A DNA stretch of 64,000 bases, from contig JAJHTX010000001.1 in NCBI GenBank assembly GCA_032164295.1, positions 2,046,001 through 2,110,000 on the forward strand, given 5' to 3'. Positions within the stretch are counted from its first letter, which is position 1, and each line of letters begins with the position of its first letter. A program made the translations under genes and the position numbers. Source of the stretch: Inonotus obliquus (Eukaryota; Basidiomycota; Agaricomycetes; Hymenochaetales; Hymenochaetaceae). The notes beneath the pieces were generated by a model, which saw nothing but the letters and a program-made list of their open reading frames with translations, did not search any database and was not told the origin of the DNA. This document shows, one piece after another, positions 45,423 to 59,118 of this stretch.

Positions 45423-45695
45423 TAGGACTTCAAGCTCCGAAATAGAGTTACGGGATCTCCCGGACCATAGGGATTGCCAGTCACCTAATTTAAAATATGT
45501 CTGTCAGATCTGTCCTCGTGCAAGTTTCATTTGCACTTCTACACCCATCTCACTCTGCGGCTCGTGGGGGAAAAAGAGGCCATTCAAGTGAGTTCTACGT
45601 TACCGGTTCCTTCAGTTGTATTGTACCCGCTCCGTATGAGGTCACCAGTTGTACTAACGCAGCGTTATCCATTCCAGAGGCCCTGAACAAAGCCG

Positions 45696-48600
45696 ATGCG
45701 ATTTGCTCTCCTCCTCCGACAAAGGCGTGTTCAACTTCGTTTGCGCATGGACACGACTAGAGGTAATACACCAGGATCGTTAGCCACACGTATTGGAAAT
45801 CCTCCCAAGCGTCCAGCAAGCCAGGCCGCAGCGCTACTCAAGCTCGACGACTCAAGAAAGCACGCGCGAACGGCGCAACTTGGAGATTCTTCAGACCAGA
45901 TGCCAGAACCTCCATCATGGCGCAGAGGTGCACACAGCGGTTCAAATGCTGGTCGCTCAAGTCGATCTGGAAAACTCCAACACTCAAGAACCGGTCGCGG
46001 TCGTCCTGCGAAGGGTCATAATGACTCTGGGAGATTTCATACTCTTTCTGAACCGCTCTTAGACGAAGCATTCGTTCAAGGCAAATACGCGGGTACCGAT
46101 GAAGGTGTTGATTTGAAGGGATCTGGATTTTCTGCAGGATGGAAGAAGCAACCCAAGGCTGCTCTAACGAATTTTATGTCTGCAAGACTTGGGCAGAGTG
46201 CTCGATTTGAAGCGGAAGTGGGCTTGCTGCATGGAAAGAAAATAACAAGGTCAGTCAATACTGCAGAATGTACTCGAATAACTATTGACCGTGCTGGCTG
46301 ATTGAACACAGGGTTACAGTAACGGTGGTCGATGATGTTGTCGGTGTAGGCGATGGGTCAAACAGGAAGGAAGCGGAACAGCTAGCATCTCTAGCAGCTT
46401 GCTATGAGATTATTTCTCGAGGTCTGGTATGCCATGGGATCTATCAAGCTTAGACGTATGCGCCCTCTAACATCTGGTTATCTTTGTAGTACAAGCGATC
46501 GAACGAATCTGGGCCTTCCTTTTCCGCACCGGAACTGACACTTTCTGACGGTTCGTGCATTGAGTTTGAGAGGGCCAGACAATTCATGGACTATTACTGT
46601 CGGAAATTCCGATTCGGCCAGCCTTTCATTGAGTACGAACCGATGAAGGACAAACGTATGTCGGGGTGGGAAGCAATCATGACGGTCGGTGGCAGCAAGA
46701 TTGGAGTGGGTAGCGCCAAATCCAAGAAGGACTCGCTGAAGAATTGTTATTTGGATGTCGTCTGCTATTTAGAGAAGAGTGATCCGGAGCTATGGAAAGA
46801 GTTCGTGGAGAAGGCTAAGACGGGGAAGGATTTGGGCCTTGCCTCGAAAGTATGGTTGCAGATGTCCGACCGTCTCGAAGACGACATTCGGGATATCAAT
46901 TGGCAAATGAAAAGGAGTACACTCTTTCGAAATATGCCAGAAACTACTACTGCGACCAAAGATGGACTCGTCGGGGATCCTTCATCTTCGAGACAACCGT
47001 TCAGCTTCCGTAGCTCTGAGTTGACGGCGAAATCGGAGGAACTGCTGAAGCGCAGGGAGGCTTACCTTTCGGATCCAAAGCACGACACTATGCGTAAAAT
47101 GCGCCAGGCATTACCCATCTACTCGAGAGCAGAAGATATACTAAGACATATCGAGGAGAACGACGTAACTGTTCTAATGGCTGCGACCGGGTCAGGAAAG
47201 ACTACTCAAGTTCCGCAGCTTATTCTAGACTCCTTTATCGACAGACACGAAGGCGCGATGTGCAATATCTTTTGTACCCAGCCTCGTCGGTTGGCCGCCA
47301 TAAGCGTTGCGCAACGCATTGCCAAGGAACGTGGAGAGAAGGCTGGGAAGAACGGTTCTATAGGATATCAAGTCCGATTTGAATCTGCTCTGCCGGACCA
47401 GAAAGGTTCCGTGACGTTCTGTACTATTGGAGTGTTCCTACGACGCATGCAATCAGCTCTACAGAGAGGCCACGATAAGGTCCTTGACGCCGTCACGCAT
47501 ATCGTGGTGGATGAAGTCCATGAACGCGACATCGATACGGACCTCTTACTTGTCGTCCTGAAACGACTGCTCGAAGACAGGAGGGCGAAGGGCAGACCGC
47601 TTAAGGTTATCCTCATGAGCGCCACTGTTGATGCATCGCTGTTCCAGAACTATTTCCCAGACGCCAATGGGCGACCGGCGAGTCTCATCGAGATCCCAGG
47701 TCGATATTTCCCTGTCGAGAAACACTTCCTTGATGATTTCCTGCCCTCGTTGATGCAGCATGGTAGAAGCTCTCGATGGGTTTTTACTGACGAGAAAGTC
47801 GTCAGGTATATCCATAGGGAGCTCCCACATGCTATCCGGACACTCCCAGAGTCTTCAACCTTGAGATTTATCCGGGAGAGACGAGACCGGGAAGAGGAAC
47901 CCGAAATCCCCTACGCCCTTGTTGGACTGACAATCTCTCATGTTCTCCAAAGTTCGGATTCGGGACACGTTCTAGTTTTCCTTCCTGGCTGGGAAGAGAT
48001 ACAAAACGTACAGAGGTTATTGACATCAAGAGATCCTTCTCAGTCATTCGGCCTCGACTTCAACGACAGCTCAAAATTCTCACTGCATGTCTTACATTCG
48101 AGCATCCCGCTCGTTGAGCAAGAGTGTGTGTTTGATCCACCTCCTGAAGGTGTCCGCCGTATCATCCTTTCGACTAACATCGCCGAAACTTCTGTCACGA
48201 TACCCGACGTCGTCTATGTTGTAGATACGGCGAAGATCAAGGAAAATCGATACGATCCGGAGAGACACATTTCGTCGTTGGTCTCAGCTTGGGTAGGGAT
48301 GTCGAACCTTAACCAACGTGCTGGTCGAGCCGGCCGGCATAGATCCGGTGAATATTTTGGCATCTTGAGTCGACAACGCGCAGATAGTCTACACTCTCAC
48401 CAGACGGTTGAAATGAAGCGGATGGATCTGAGCAATGTCGTTATGCACGTAAAAGCTTTAGATTTCCCCGGTATGGACGCGGAAGATGTCTTGGCGAGAA
48501 CGATCGAGCCTCCTTCAGCTGATCGAGTTGCTGCGGCCATGACAAATCTGAAGGTGGTCGGTGCCTTAGACGAAGAGACGAATCTGACCTCATTGGGGAG

Positions 48601-49942
48601 GATCTTATTGCAACTTCCTGTTGACGTTCAACTCGGGCGTCTTGTTCTCTACGGCAGCTTTTTCAAGTGCCTTGATCAAGCTCTCACGCTCGCTGCTATT
48701 TTTTCCAGCCGCGATCCTTTCCTCTCGCCACCACTGATGAGGAAGGAAGCTCAAGCTGTAAAGGACACCTGGTGTCCAGAAGAGTTCAGATCAGACGCTC
48801 TGGCAAGCTTGAGGGCATTTAATGCATGGTATGAATTTGAGAAGCGGGGTGACAGCAGAGGAGGTGCACGGTTTTGCAGCGATAATTACCTCTCAAGGTC
48901 CACGCTCTTGACAGCCGCGAAGGTAAAAGGACATCTCGTAGAATCTCTAGCTCAGGCAGGCGTTTTGGAAGTCTCTACCGGCAGGACGAGTAGCTCCGCC
49001 TCACGTCAAGTCACTACCATACCTCCCGAACTCAATACCAACGGAGAGTCACTCCCACTTCTCGCTGCTTTGATTGCAATTGCAAGTCAACCCAAGTTTG
49101 CTATCAGGAGTGGCCAGATGACCTACAGAACGGCCCAGGACAAGGTATGTCTTCCTGTCGTGTGATGGTTTAGTTCAATAAAACTGACTTCTTGGGCACG
49201 ATAGATCACGGTCATACATCCTTCAAGTGTTAATCACATGAAGCGCGTTCAGGACAATACTCTAGTTTTTCGAGAGAAACAACTATTTGCCTACTCCGAA
49301 AAGCGCCAGAACTTGTCCATGGCTGGACAAGGTCCTGGACAAATGACACTCATTGGTACGACTCGACTTGATCCGATGACTTATGTATTATTCGGAGCCT
49401 ATAATCTTGAAGCAACCGATGGAGGACTCGAATGCGACGAATGGTTACCGATTACTGGTAACCTCGATGCCTTGGATGAAGTTCGGCGCTTGAAGTTGTT
49501 GATGGAGAGTTGTATGCTCCGTGTTTTCGAAGGCATCAATAATAAGAAAGCGAGGGGTGCGCAGCAACAGAAGCGAGCAGTTTTACCGTCTGAAAAATAC
49601 GTTCCTCCGGCCCTCCGGCAGAATAGGGACATCGATGAGGATGAATCCGGTGACGTGGAGGAAAACGACTCTGGGCAGACGCGTGGACCACTATCTGACA
49701 CCGAAGTCAACGAACTGAATCGATTTACACAGGGAATTGTGGATATACTAGATAGATTCGCGGACGAGGCGCGACGGAGTCATTCGCGGATGAGCTCACG
49801 ACCTGCCACACCAACACTTACACCTTCGATGACAATCAGATCCCTACCGGGCTCAGGTTGGCGATCTGGAGCGTCCACTCCTCTCAGATTCGAGTCGAGA
49901 CCTGGTACACCCAGCTGGCCTGGTGGAAAGGGAGGCTGGTAG
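45696..49942 (+). CDS. DExH-box RNA helicase with dsRNA-binding domains (DHX9/DHX30-like)
   Basis: Exons 45696..46249, 46312..46426, 46490..49144, 49205..49942; 1353 aa. After a basic N-terminus come two dsRBD-like regions (FSAGWKKQPKAALTNFMSAR...KEAEQLASLAACYEII and GWEAIMTVGGSKIGVGSAKS), then the helicase core: motif I AATGSGKTTQVPQ, Ia TQPRRLAAISVA, II DEVHERD, III SATVD, IV/V STNIAETSVTIPD, VI QRAGRAGR. A ratchet/HA2 region (MKRMDLSNVVMHVKALD) and an OB-fold (IIGTTRLDPMTYVLFGAYN-like) complete it, with a Ser/Gly-rich tail. Start uncertain: ATG 45696 gives MRFALLLRQRRVQLRLRM, a mitochondrial-presequence-like leader; ATG 45747 removes it. Confidence 0.9.
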
Positions 49943-50181
49943 TTGTCATGTTCTCCCTTTTAGAAAGATCCCAACCCCCACTCCTGTCTATTTTAACTAG
50001 TTAAAATAGTTTACCATGGATTACGTAATGCAACCACATAGAGAATCGGCAATGCACCTATTTCGACTCTTCTTGTTGTCTTGTACTTACTTGACTCTGT
50101 CACGATTTACCCGCTAAGAACAATCTGAATCCGACGTGTCTGTGCCCTCCATAGGCACGGCGCTGCCTAATTGCTTCAACA

Positions 50182-53100
50182 ATGGCGACGACAATGCGCG
50201 GATTGACGCAGGTACTGTCTGTTCTGGCATGACCGGCAGCATAACAGCTCACGCGAGTACGGATGACCGTATAGTTTATAGCAGATATACGCGGTGCGCG
50301 AGTGAGGGAGTTGGAAGAGAAGAGGATAAACAAGGAGATGGCTAATATACGGAAGAAGTTTAAAGGTGTGTGTTCATGCCTGTATTGCACGTACGGATCC
50401 TCACATTATTTATACAGACGGAAACTTGGATGGATATCAGAAAAAGAAGCGCGTATCATGAAATTATCTGAGTAACGTCAATTGACGTCTGAGGCAGATA
50501 TGTAGCGAAAATCATATTCACCTATATCCTGGGTTATAAGGTCGATATTGGACATATGGAAGCCGTTAACCTCATCTCCAGCCATAAATACAGCGAGAAG
50601 CAGATTGTGAGCGGCTCCGTACCAACAGCTCTAGCTCTAGCTCTAGCTTACTAGCACTCATCGGACAGGGATATCTAGCCGTCACATTATTGATGCACGA
50701 GAACTCCGACTTCCTGCGACTCGTCGTGAATTCAATTAAGAAGGATCTGGACGACAATAATGAGATTAATAACTGTTTAGCTCTGCATGCGATAGCTAAT
50801 GTTGGAGGAGGGGAGATGGCCGAAGCGCTTGCGGAGGATGTTCATCGACTTCTGATTTCTCCGTACGTATATCATTATCCCATAGAATTGAGAAGATATC
50901 TCACCTATATTATGGTAGAACATCACAGAGCATGGTGAAAAAGAAAGCGGCTCTTACCCTGTTACGGCTATACCGTAAACATCCAGATGTTATCCCTGCA
51001 GCGGAGTGGGCTTTGCGCATAGTGGCAATTATGGATGACATGGATTTGGTAACCAGGCTCTTTGACCATCTGGTCGATACTATACTGACACTGCTCACTC
51101 GTAGGGCGTGGTGAACTGCGTCACTAGCTTGATAATGGCCATGGCTCAGGATCACCTGGACGTATATGCAGTATGCTACCAGAAAGCCGTGGATAGGCTA
51201 CGCCGAGTTAGTTCCTGATCTCTTTGCCTTGCCTTCCCTCACTAATGCCCATGTAGATGATCATGGAACGCGAATATTCTGCAGCTTATGCCTATTATAA
51301 GGTTCCCTCCCCATGGCTGCAAGTAAAATTATTGCGCCTACTTCAGTATTATCCCCCGTCTGGTACAATTTCATCGATTGTCTGTATATGCCCCAACTCA
51401 CGTCTTGCTTGCTAGACGATCCATCCGTTCAATCCGTCCTACACGAGGTTCTACAAACTATTATGAACAATTCGGCAGAACAGACTCGCAACGTGCAACA
51501 CAATAATGCGCAGAATGCCATTCTCTTCGAAGCCATTGGCCTAGCTATTCACCTTGATACGAACTCGCCACTTGTAGGAACAGCCGCTGTTCTCCTTGCT
51601 CGATTCATAAGCTCCAAAGAGACTAACGTTCGGTACCTTGGGTTGGATACGATGGCACACCTTGCGGCGCGAGTGGATTCCTTGGCCTCGATTAAGAGGC
51701 ATCAAGGCACCATTATATTATCCTTGCGGGATAAGGATATCAGTGTCAGGAGACGAGCACTGGATCTCCTGTACAGCATGTGCGACGTGGACAACGCGGA
51801 GCTTATTGTTGGCGAGTTACTCCAATACCTGAAAGTAGCAGATTATGGCCTTCGAGAAGAAATGGTTCTAAAGATCGCAATTCTGACGGAAAAGTATTCG
51901 ACTTCGTACAAGTGGTACGTTGACACCATCTTGCAACTCATCAGTGCCGCTGGAGATCACGTTGGAGAGGAAGTGTGGTATCGCGTGGTTCAGATTACGA
52001 CTAATACTGAGGATTTGCAATCGTACGCGGCCAAGGTCGTCTTCCAGCATTTGCGGTCGCCTTCCTGTCATGAAAGTCTCATCAAAGTTGGCGGTGAGTG
52101 TCGAGAGGCAAACGCCGTTATAAATAGAGACTGACGTTGAGATCAAGGATACATTCTGGGAGAATATGGTCATTTAATTGCGAACGAGCAAGGATACAGC
52201 CCTTCAGAGCAGTTCATGATCTTGCACGCAAAGTCGCAGTTCTGTTCTGCACCGACGCGCTCTCTCTTATTGTCAACTTACATCAAATGGGTCAACGTGT
52301 TTCCGGAGATAAAACCGCATCTTGTGGCTGTCTTTGAGCGTTATCGATACGTACTGGACTCGGACTTGCAGCAGCGCGCGTGCGAGTATTTTGCTTTGGC
52401 ATCACGACCGGAAGACGATGAGTTATTGCAAAATGTTTGTGAGGAGATGCCTCCGTTCCCTCCACGAGAATCAGCTCTCCTTGGACGACTAAATCGCAAA
52501 CTCGGTGACACGGAGGACAAGCGGACTTGGATTCATGGCGGGAAGGAGGCTAACCTGGATCGTGAACTTCTTCGACAGAAGTCCGTACGGAAAGGAACAC
52601 TCGGTGCTCCTGAGCAAAACGGGGTGTCGGCTACGACTACGACGAGCCCCACGGGTGATGGGAATGATATATTATCCTCGTTGGCTGGACTGGATCTCAC
52701 CTCGGCGTCTGAGCTCAGACCTGGGCCGAGCGAGGTCAAACCTCCTGTTCCTCTTGTTACCCATGGAGCGAACGTTGACAGGTGGTTCGAAAAACTTTGC
52801 TATGCACGAGAAGGCGTACTATACGAGGACGTCCAAATTCAAATGGGAATTAAGTCGGAGTATCACAGTCACGAAGGTCGCTTGGCGATTTACATAGGAA
52901 ATAAAATGTCTGCGCCGCTTACATCGTTCACTGCTACACTTCACGTACTCGAACCCGACACCCTTTCAGTTTCGTTCCTGAAGATGCCGCCTAGCGCGAT
53001 TGCCTCGCGAACGCAGGTGCAACAATTGTTAAACGTGGAATGCAAGAAGATGTTTAATCAATCACCGCTGTTGAGCGTTTCATTCCTAGCTGGGGCGCAC

Positions 53101-53592
53101 CAGACCGTCACAGTCCGTCTACCGGTGGTAGTCACCAAGTTCTTCGAACCTGTCAAATTGGGACCATCAGACTTCTTCGAGAGGTGGAAGATCATTGGCG
53201 GACCTCCACGGGAGGCGCAACTTGTTTTCCCAATTGATTTGGACAGTGCTGGGCATGTCGATGTCGCAAAGAACAAGCTAATCGTGTCTGGGCACGGTTT
53301 TGCTCTTCTTGAAGACATCGATCCTAATCCGTTGAATCTGGTTGGAGCTGGCGTTTTGCATACGTCTTCAACCGGCAAGGTTGGGTGTTTGTTACGTTTG
53401 GAACCTAATCGTGAAGCGAAGGTATGTGTGTGTGGTCTCGACTTTGAACTTTGCTGGATCATTGACAATTTGCTGACGTCTCAATCGTTACAGCTTTGCC
53501 GACTTACAGTCAGGAGTACGTCAGAAGAAGTCGCTGCCGGGGTCTTGCAGTTGTTAGTCAAACCTCTACGTGTTCATACCTCTTCTAGTTAG
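50182..53592 (+). CDS. AP-2 clathrin adaptor, alpha large subunit
   Basis: Exons 50182..50211, 50275..50365, 50418..50448, 50498..50606, 50669..50862, 50919..51048, 51105..51206, 51257..51362, 51416..52093, 52148..53421, 53494..53592; 947 aa, the usual size. Start at 50182 or the in-frame ATG 50194 (MRGLTQ). Trunk: [73 protein letters not shown]. After a linker, the alpha-ear: [20 protein letters not shown] and a platform ending [20 protein letters not shown]. Takes part in endocytosis at the plasma membrane. The junction 50448/50498 needs a GC donor to keep QKKKYVAKII; all others are GT-AG. Confidence 0.93.
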
Positions 53593-53978
53593 CTTTAACT
53601 CCCCCAGCTCGTCTTGTATACCCTGCAGTCCTTCCGCCATTATACATTGTCTTTTTTTCTGGAATTCTATTGTATTATTATACATATGCATGCTCTCAAT
53701 GGAACATTTAACTAAATCTTACAGATAATACATATATGTATGTGTACACAAGTCAATGTCTTCTAAGATATACAAAACGACAGAAACAGAAGAAGGAAAG
53801 AATAAACAAAAAGGACGGAAAATGAAATCGTGATTCACAGCGTATATATGTACCAAGAAAGCCGAATTGCAGACAGGGGGAGATCAATCTATTGATACTG
53901 TAGATGAAAGCAGTCAAGTCGGTCCAACCTTTCCTACCATACTATCCTTCCTATCCTAACGTGACTACCTCCGACTTA
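53593..53978. other. Convergent intergenic / 3' UTR region
   Basis: 386 bp between the stops of the AP-2 alpha and RasGAP genes, AT-rich. No ORF of note. Confidence 0.5.
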
Positions 53979-56900
53979 CTACCTCCGATTTAGAAAACCT
54001 CTAAAAAATCCTTTCCGTTTCTTATTCTCATCAGAAGCTTCAAGGGTGTAAACGGAACTTCCTGCATCTCCCGTTCCCCTTCGTCCTTCCCCACTTTCAC
54101 CTCCCCGGCCTGAACGGCTAGCTCGGGGCGAACGTATATCCTCATCTAAGCTCGTACTTCGTCTTGATCGAGATCGTGTTGCCGTAAGAGTTAACTGGGT
54201 TTGTACACTTCCTCTCTTTGAACCGAGCGAGTTCCGAGAAATGTTATCATCCACTGGGCTGGATGGCAACGATGAAGATGATGGTGCGGTTATACTTCCA
54301 TTACGTCGGAGGTGTGTGCTTGAATTGCTGTTGGGGATAATGGTGCTGGGTAATAAATCGACATCGGGTGTTGACGGACGAGGAGGTTTGGTGAGTCGTT
54401 TCTTCCCGGCACGTTTGTTTCCCTGAGCACCTTCGTCACGATCGAATGGAGTCGGAGATCCTTGCGAAGAACCGGTATGGCTATGTGTATGCGTATACGG
54501 CTGCTGCATTTGATGGTGATGATGGTGAGGAATCGAAGATATCCGATTTCCATGGGCCCTCGGACGTAATTGACTAACATTCTTCAACGCCATATTTTCA
54601 ACTTCCAAACAACTCTTCGTAAACTGCCAGAGCGCTTCATTGTATTGCGAAGCTCCCCCTCTACCCGTCCTTTGTTGATATTTCGTATTTCTTACGACAG
54701 CAGACGTAAGAACGGCAAGATGTCTCGGGATGTCTAGGAGGTGTGGAAGGAAAAGGAGAGCTTCGCGATGTAGGGTTGGCATTGTGGGTTTGCGTTCTCG
54801 TAGAGCGTTCATGACGCAAATACGATCATGTTTATCCGCATTGAGTGGGGAAGAGGATACGAATTGTTCCGGCGATGGAGCGGAGACCACATTGATATAA
54901 TCAATCATGGCACTCAAGCTGTTTTGGAGGAACACTTTTACTCCGCGCATGAACTCCTCTTTATGGACAGTCTTTCATTCATATAGTCAGCTGAAACATG
55001 TTTTGATTAGCGAAATAACAACATACTGTATTCAGATTTGCAAGACTTTGCAAGACCTTCGCAATAAGAGTCAGAGATCGCTGAATCGATGGAGGTGGCA
55101 TGCCTAATTCCATAAGCTCTCAGCACAAGCCCGAATTTCAGGTGGAGATTTAAAAGCCTACCGTGGCATAGACCGAAAAGATGCGGGTGTAGGATAGCTG
55201 GTACGATGAAACGCAGGAAACAGAAGGCGGAGACACTTTGCCATCTCATGTCTCGATTCCCATCCTCAAACCTTCTCTCAACCAATTGTCTGATGTGATA
55301 GAAAAGTCTTCGAAGTTCCCTAAACAATCGTGAATAAAGATAATTGTGTTCACAAACATTGATGCTTACTGTGGACACTCTTCTCGGACTGAATATATGT
55401 GGCTCCAGAACTCATTACACCAGGTCACTAAAAGGTCAACGTTTTTCTCCTGATCCTTCAGTCCCCTCCCACTTCGTACAGGATCTACCTCAATCACGAC
55501 CCTCTCAGAAATGAGACGCCGGACGATTGGTCCAACGCTTGCTTCAAGAAATGACTTTCCGAACCAATTCATTGCAAGCTCCATTGTTTTTGTAAGAACG
55601 GAGTTTCCGCGGAATAGAGTGTTCTGATCTAACGTGTAATAATCAGATCAAGGAATGAATATGATATGGAGCGTAGAGTAAACTTACTGGATGTACTTCC
55701 TACTTCTCGTTCTGCTAGTTCAAAGAGATCACGCATGAGGATATTTCTGGCGAGTGCTATCGCTAGGATATGCTCGGCGACGTGATCCAGCTTAAGTTCC
55801 TGTTCCAAGTCATTGAGTAGGTCAAGGATATTCCTGCTTGACATGCACTGAGAAGAACATATTAGACAACGTAGGACGAGTAGGACAGTGAATCGCACCT
55901 GTAGAACAGGCATGTATGCTGAGGTCGGAAGTACGATCTCCCTGATACCCCGTCAGTATTTATTCGGGTCCATCTAAGTTGGCTCAACATACTCATCTAC
56001 CTTTATCCTGAGACGAAGCTCCCCGACTTGTGTACCGCTGACAGATTGGTTCGTTGCTATGACTGGAAACCAGCCCTCGACGGATTCGCCTCTACGAAAG
56101 TTCGCAAGGGCGACTTGAATTGAACCCAGCAGTTGAGGTTTGAAAACCTTCTTCTCTCGATACACATGAATCAAAAGGTCACCAAATGGTGGCAAATCAC
56201 CGAACGTGAATTGCTCGTGCCATTCGGGAGCGCCTAAGCTCTTTTTGATCGTGGTCCGACCATAAAGTGCGTCACTTATGTAGATTTCGCAAGAAACCTC
56301 CATGTCAACACCGTCATTGGATCCATCGAAATCTGATGACATGGGACTCGAGGCAAAGTCTGTAGGAGACCTTGACATGCCAAGATTCCGAGCCTGATTA
56401 ATCTCAAGAGCGACTTGTCTCCACATGCGGTACAGACCTCCTTCACTCGGAGCGCTATTCCGACCATAGATTTCCGCCATGGCATACGAACGCAGAAGAG
56501 CGATCCAAGTATTCATTGAATCGGAACTCAGAAATTTCATGTATATCATTTCCTCCGCGTTTTGATCTAGCCATCGCTGACCACTGAGAAGAGGGCGTGT
56601 TCGTTAGTGGCATGGTTGAGTTAGGGGCTTTGTCCACTACTCACGGTTTCACGTGTATCCCAAGGCAGTCATTGCGAAAGAACAAAGAACGGTCTGCTGG
56701 TCTTATGTCTGTGCAACGCAACAAATGGACGTAAATTGAATATTGCAGAATAGTTTCCTGTGGAAGGCATAAAGCTATAATTAGAATGCCGAGAATGGTA
56801 GTGAGAGGATCGTACGTCGAGGTAAATATTCAACGTGCACCGGTCGTGCTCTTCAAGCAGGATGCACCGTGCAGGTCTCCAGATTCCGTTTGCAGCTGCA

Positions 56901-57274
56901 CTGCTCACATGGCTTCGAAACCAACTAGGCTTCTCTAAATTTCCATTAGCCATAGTCAACAACGCCCAAAATAACAAACAAACACACCCCTAATTTTCCG
57001 TTCATCACCGCCCAGCACCGCACCAATAGAGTCCCTCTTCTCAGATGCTTTGCGTGGAAGTTGAGGCTAAACCGACATAGAAAAAGTTAGGTTTTCTTCC
57101 GAACGACGCGCCTTTGTTATGACGAGAACTTACCTTGCTTTTAGAAGCGTTCGTGGCCTTGGCGGGTACCCAGAGTTCTATTGAGGCATTAAACTCGCGT
57201 AGGCCACTGGTCTGCCAGGACGAGTCATCATACCAAAGATCGGCTGTGACAACGTCGCTGCCGCTGGCAGCCAT
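53979..57274 (-). CDS. Ras GTPase-activating protein with PH-like and C2 domains
   Basis: Exons 57274..57134, 57066..56988, 56934..56816, 56757..56645, 56583..55993, 55941..55899, 55847..55688, 55628..55370, 55319..55162, 55103..55027, 54971..53979; 910 aa, every junction in phase. The N-terminal PH-like region ends GQRWLDQNAEEMIYMKFLS; a C2 domain follows (VSCEIYISDALYGRT; APEWHEQFTFGDLPPFGDLL). The GAP domain has the arginine finger NTLFRGNSVLT and the hallmark FLRFIVPAILHPHLFGL. The tail is long, Ser/His-rich and basic (KKRKGFFRGFLNRR). Inactivates Ras by stimulating GTP hydrolysis; probably membrane-recruited through C2/PH. Confidence 0.9.
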
Positions 57275-57898
57275 GGGCTACTGGATAGAGAGAAGAGAGG
57301 GGGCTTGGATGGCGGTTGAAATCCAAGCTGGGTTCTCGGTCGGATGAACGAGCGCCGACGGCGGAGATATTCTTCCACTATTACTCACAGTAATTTCAAT
57401 TCGATCACGCTAATGTACGTCAGGGGCGCAACGATAATCGTGACTCTAGATCTCCCCGCCCTTTTCGACGTCGCGCTCGAGATCACAAGGTCACAGTAGC
57501 TCGTTGTAGCAACCATTCGCAGTAGGGTACAACCATTTTATCCTCTTATTTAGTCGGCGTGTGAAACTCAACAAGATACCGAAAATGCATATTTGTTCTT
57601 GTATTAGGATGTATGCTAGCTGATATAGATGGCAAACGAGCAGCGAACGGCGCAGGTCCCTTCTGACCCATGGAATTATAGACATTTGTGAAAAGGCACA
57701 ACAAAGAGACCAGGGGAAAAATCGAAAGGTATGAGGCACACACTACAAGAAGAATATGCCGGTGAAGATGATACAAAAGTCATCTATGCGTGTTTGACGT
57801 CCAAAGCGTTCATAAAAATATCTGGCGATCTAATCTGCTTTCCCACTATTCAAATTGTGAAGGGTCAGCTCAGCGGCCTGTTTCTCAAGATCCAGGGC
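57275..57898. other. Intergenic: RasGAP promoter and elongase 3' UTR
   Basis: 624 bp between two minus-strand genes. 57275-57480 would be the RasGAP 5' region; the rest is likely elongase 3' UTR. No supported ORF. Confidence 0.5.
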
Positions 57899-59118
57899 TC
57901 ACTTTGCGACGCCGTTAATTTTGGCACTTCCGTTCGAAACGGCATTTCCGTTCGCGACTGGCTTCTTTCCCTTCACCGGCTTCTGATAAGTCTGGATATA
58001 AAAGTTGATGAACAGCCCAAGATAACTCGTGAGCAGAGCGCAGCCGAAAACAGCAGCATTCTCTGTTCCGGCGCAAGATCCGAACGCAGGGTATTTTCCA
58101 GGAGCGTAAGTCGCCACAAAGTACGAGTAGGCTAGGTAGAAGGCCACTCGTCAGAAAAGCTATCGGTTGGACATACAGAACTGAAACGCACTGCCGAAGT
58201 AGACCACAACCAGGTCAATGATGAATTGGACGATTTGCATGGTCGTAAGATACTTTTTCCACTATAACAGAATACTTAGTCAAAATTACACAATGCAGAC
58301 GTTAAGGAAAACTGACCCAGATACGGGCACCACCAGCGGTCGCATAGTAGTAGTAATCTGCTAGGATTGAGTGACTTGTAAGGATGTCGTGATTAGTCAT
58401 TACGCACACATTAGAACATGAACTGTAAGGTTGAGCGTGATAGGGACCCATGACTGCAGTATGTACATCAGCAACGGGGAAGCTAAGAAGGTCACATCTG
58501 AGACAAACCACGCTGGTACGTCCATTGAGCTGCGTAAAGCACAGCAATGCCGTGGCGGAGTGGTGGAAGACATGCAAAAATGCTGGAATAAATATCATGA
58601 GTACAGAAGAAACAAACGGGAACGCTCGACGCGTACCTAGCGGTTTCTTCTTCAGTACGAGGAACACGGTATCCAAGAGCTCAAGGTACTTGATGTAATA
58701 GTTGACCATATAGTAGAATTCGAGTTTCTGTAGGAGAAGACGCGTCAATTCTGATAAAGTAAGCAGAAAAGACCAAAAAGACGTGTACAGGAGTCCAAGC
58801 GTCCTCGTTGCAAATACCGTAGAAAATGCCATTCTTCCAAACAATGGGGGCGACCTCTTCCACCATCAATACGAGCAAGATTCCACTTCCAACACTAAGA
58901 ATAATGTTGTGCAATTGAAAAAGAAACTGCATTTTCAACGGTCTTTGTGATTTCATGAGCTGCTTAATCCCGAATATGACTGCTAGGTATGATACGAGGG
59001 CTGCCACGACAGAGTTGGTGGTCGACAGTGGAGTCTTTCCGGGAATATAATTCGTAAGATAAACGGGGAGGTATGGAAGAGGAACATGAGCGAGAATAAA
59101 GTCGGCAACGGGAGCCAT
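57899..59118 (-). CDS. ELO-family fatty-acid elongase
   Basis: Exons 59118..58789, 58727..58637, 58582..58509, 58453..58408, 58360..58317, 58261..58177, 58131..57899; 300 aa, seven exons. The condensing-enzyme signature is [13 protein letters not shown] (HxxHH), preceded by [20 protein letters not shown] and KKKPL and followed by [27 protein letters not shown] and [10 protein letters not shown]. About seven membrane helices. The Lys-rich tail [12 protein letters not shown] fits an ER retention signal region. Catalyses the first step of very-long-chain fatty-acid elongation (malonyl-CoA condensation) in the ER. The exon 4/5 junction (LMSDYYYY) is the least certain. Confidence 0.92.

Noticed and set aside
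45047..45591. ORFs of 134-145 codons on both strands
   Set aside because: They lie inside or across the MITE boundary, are AT-driven and show no protein-like motifs.
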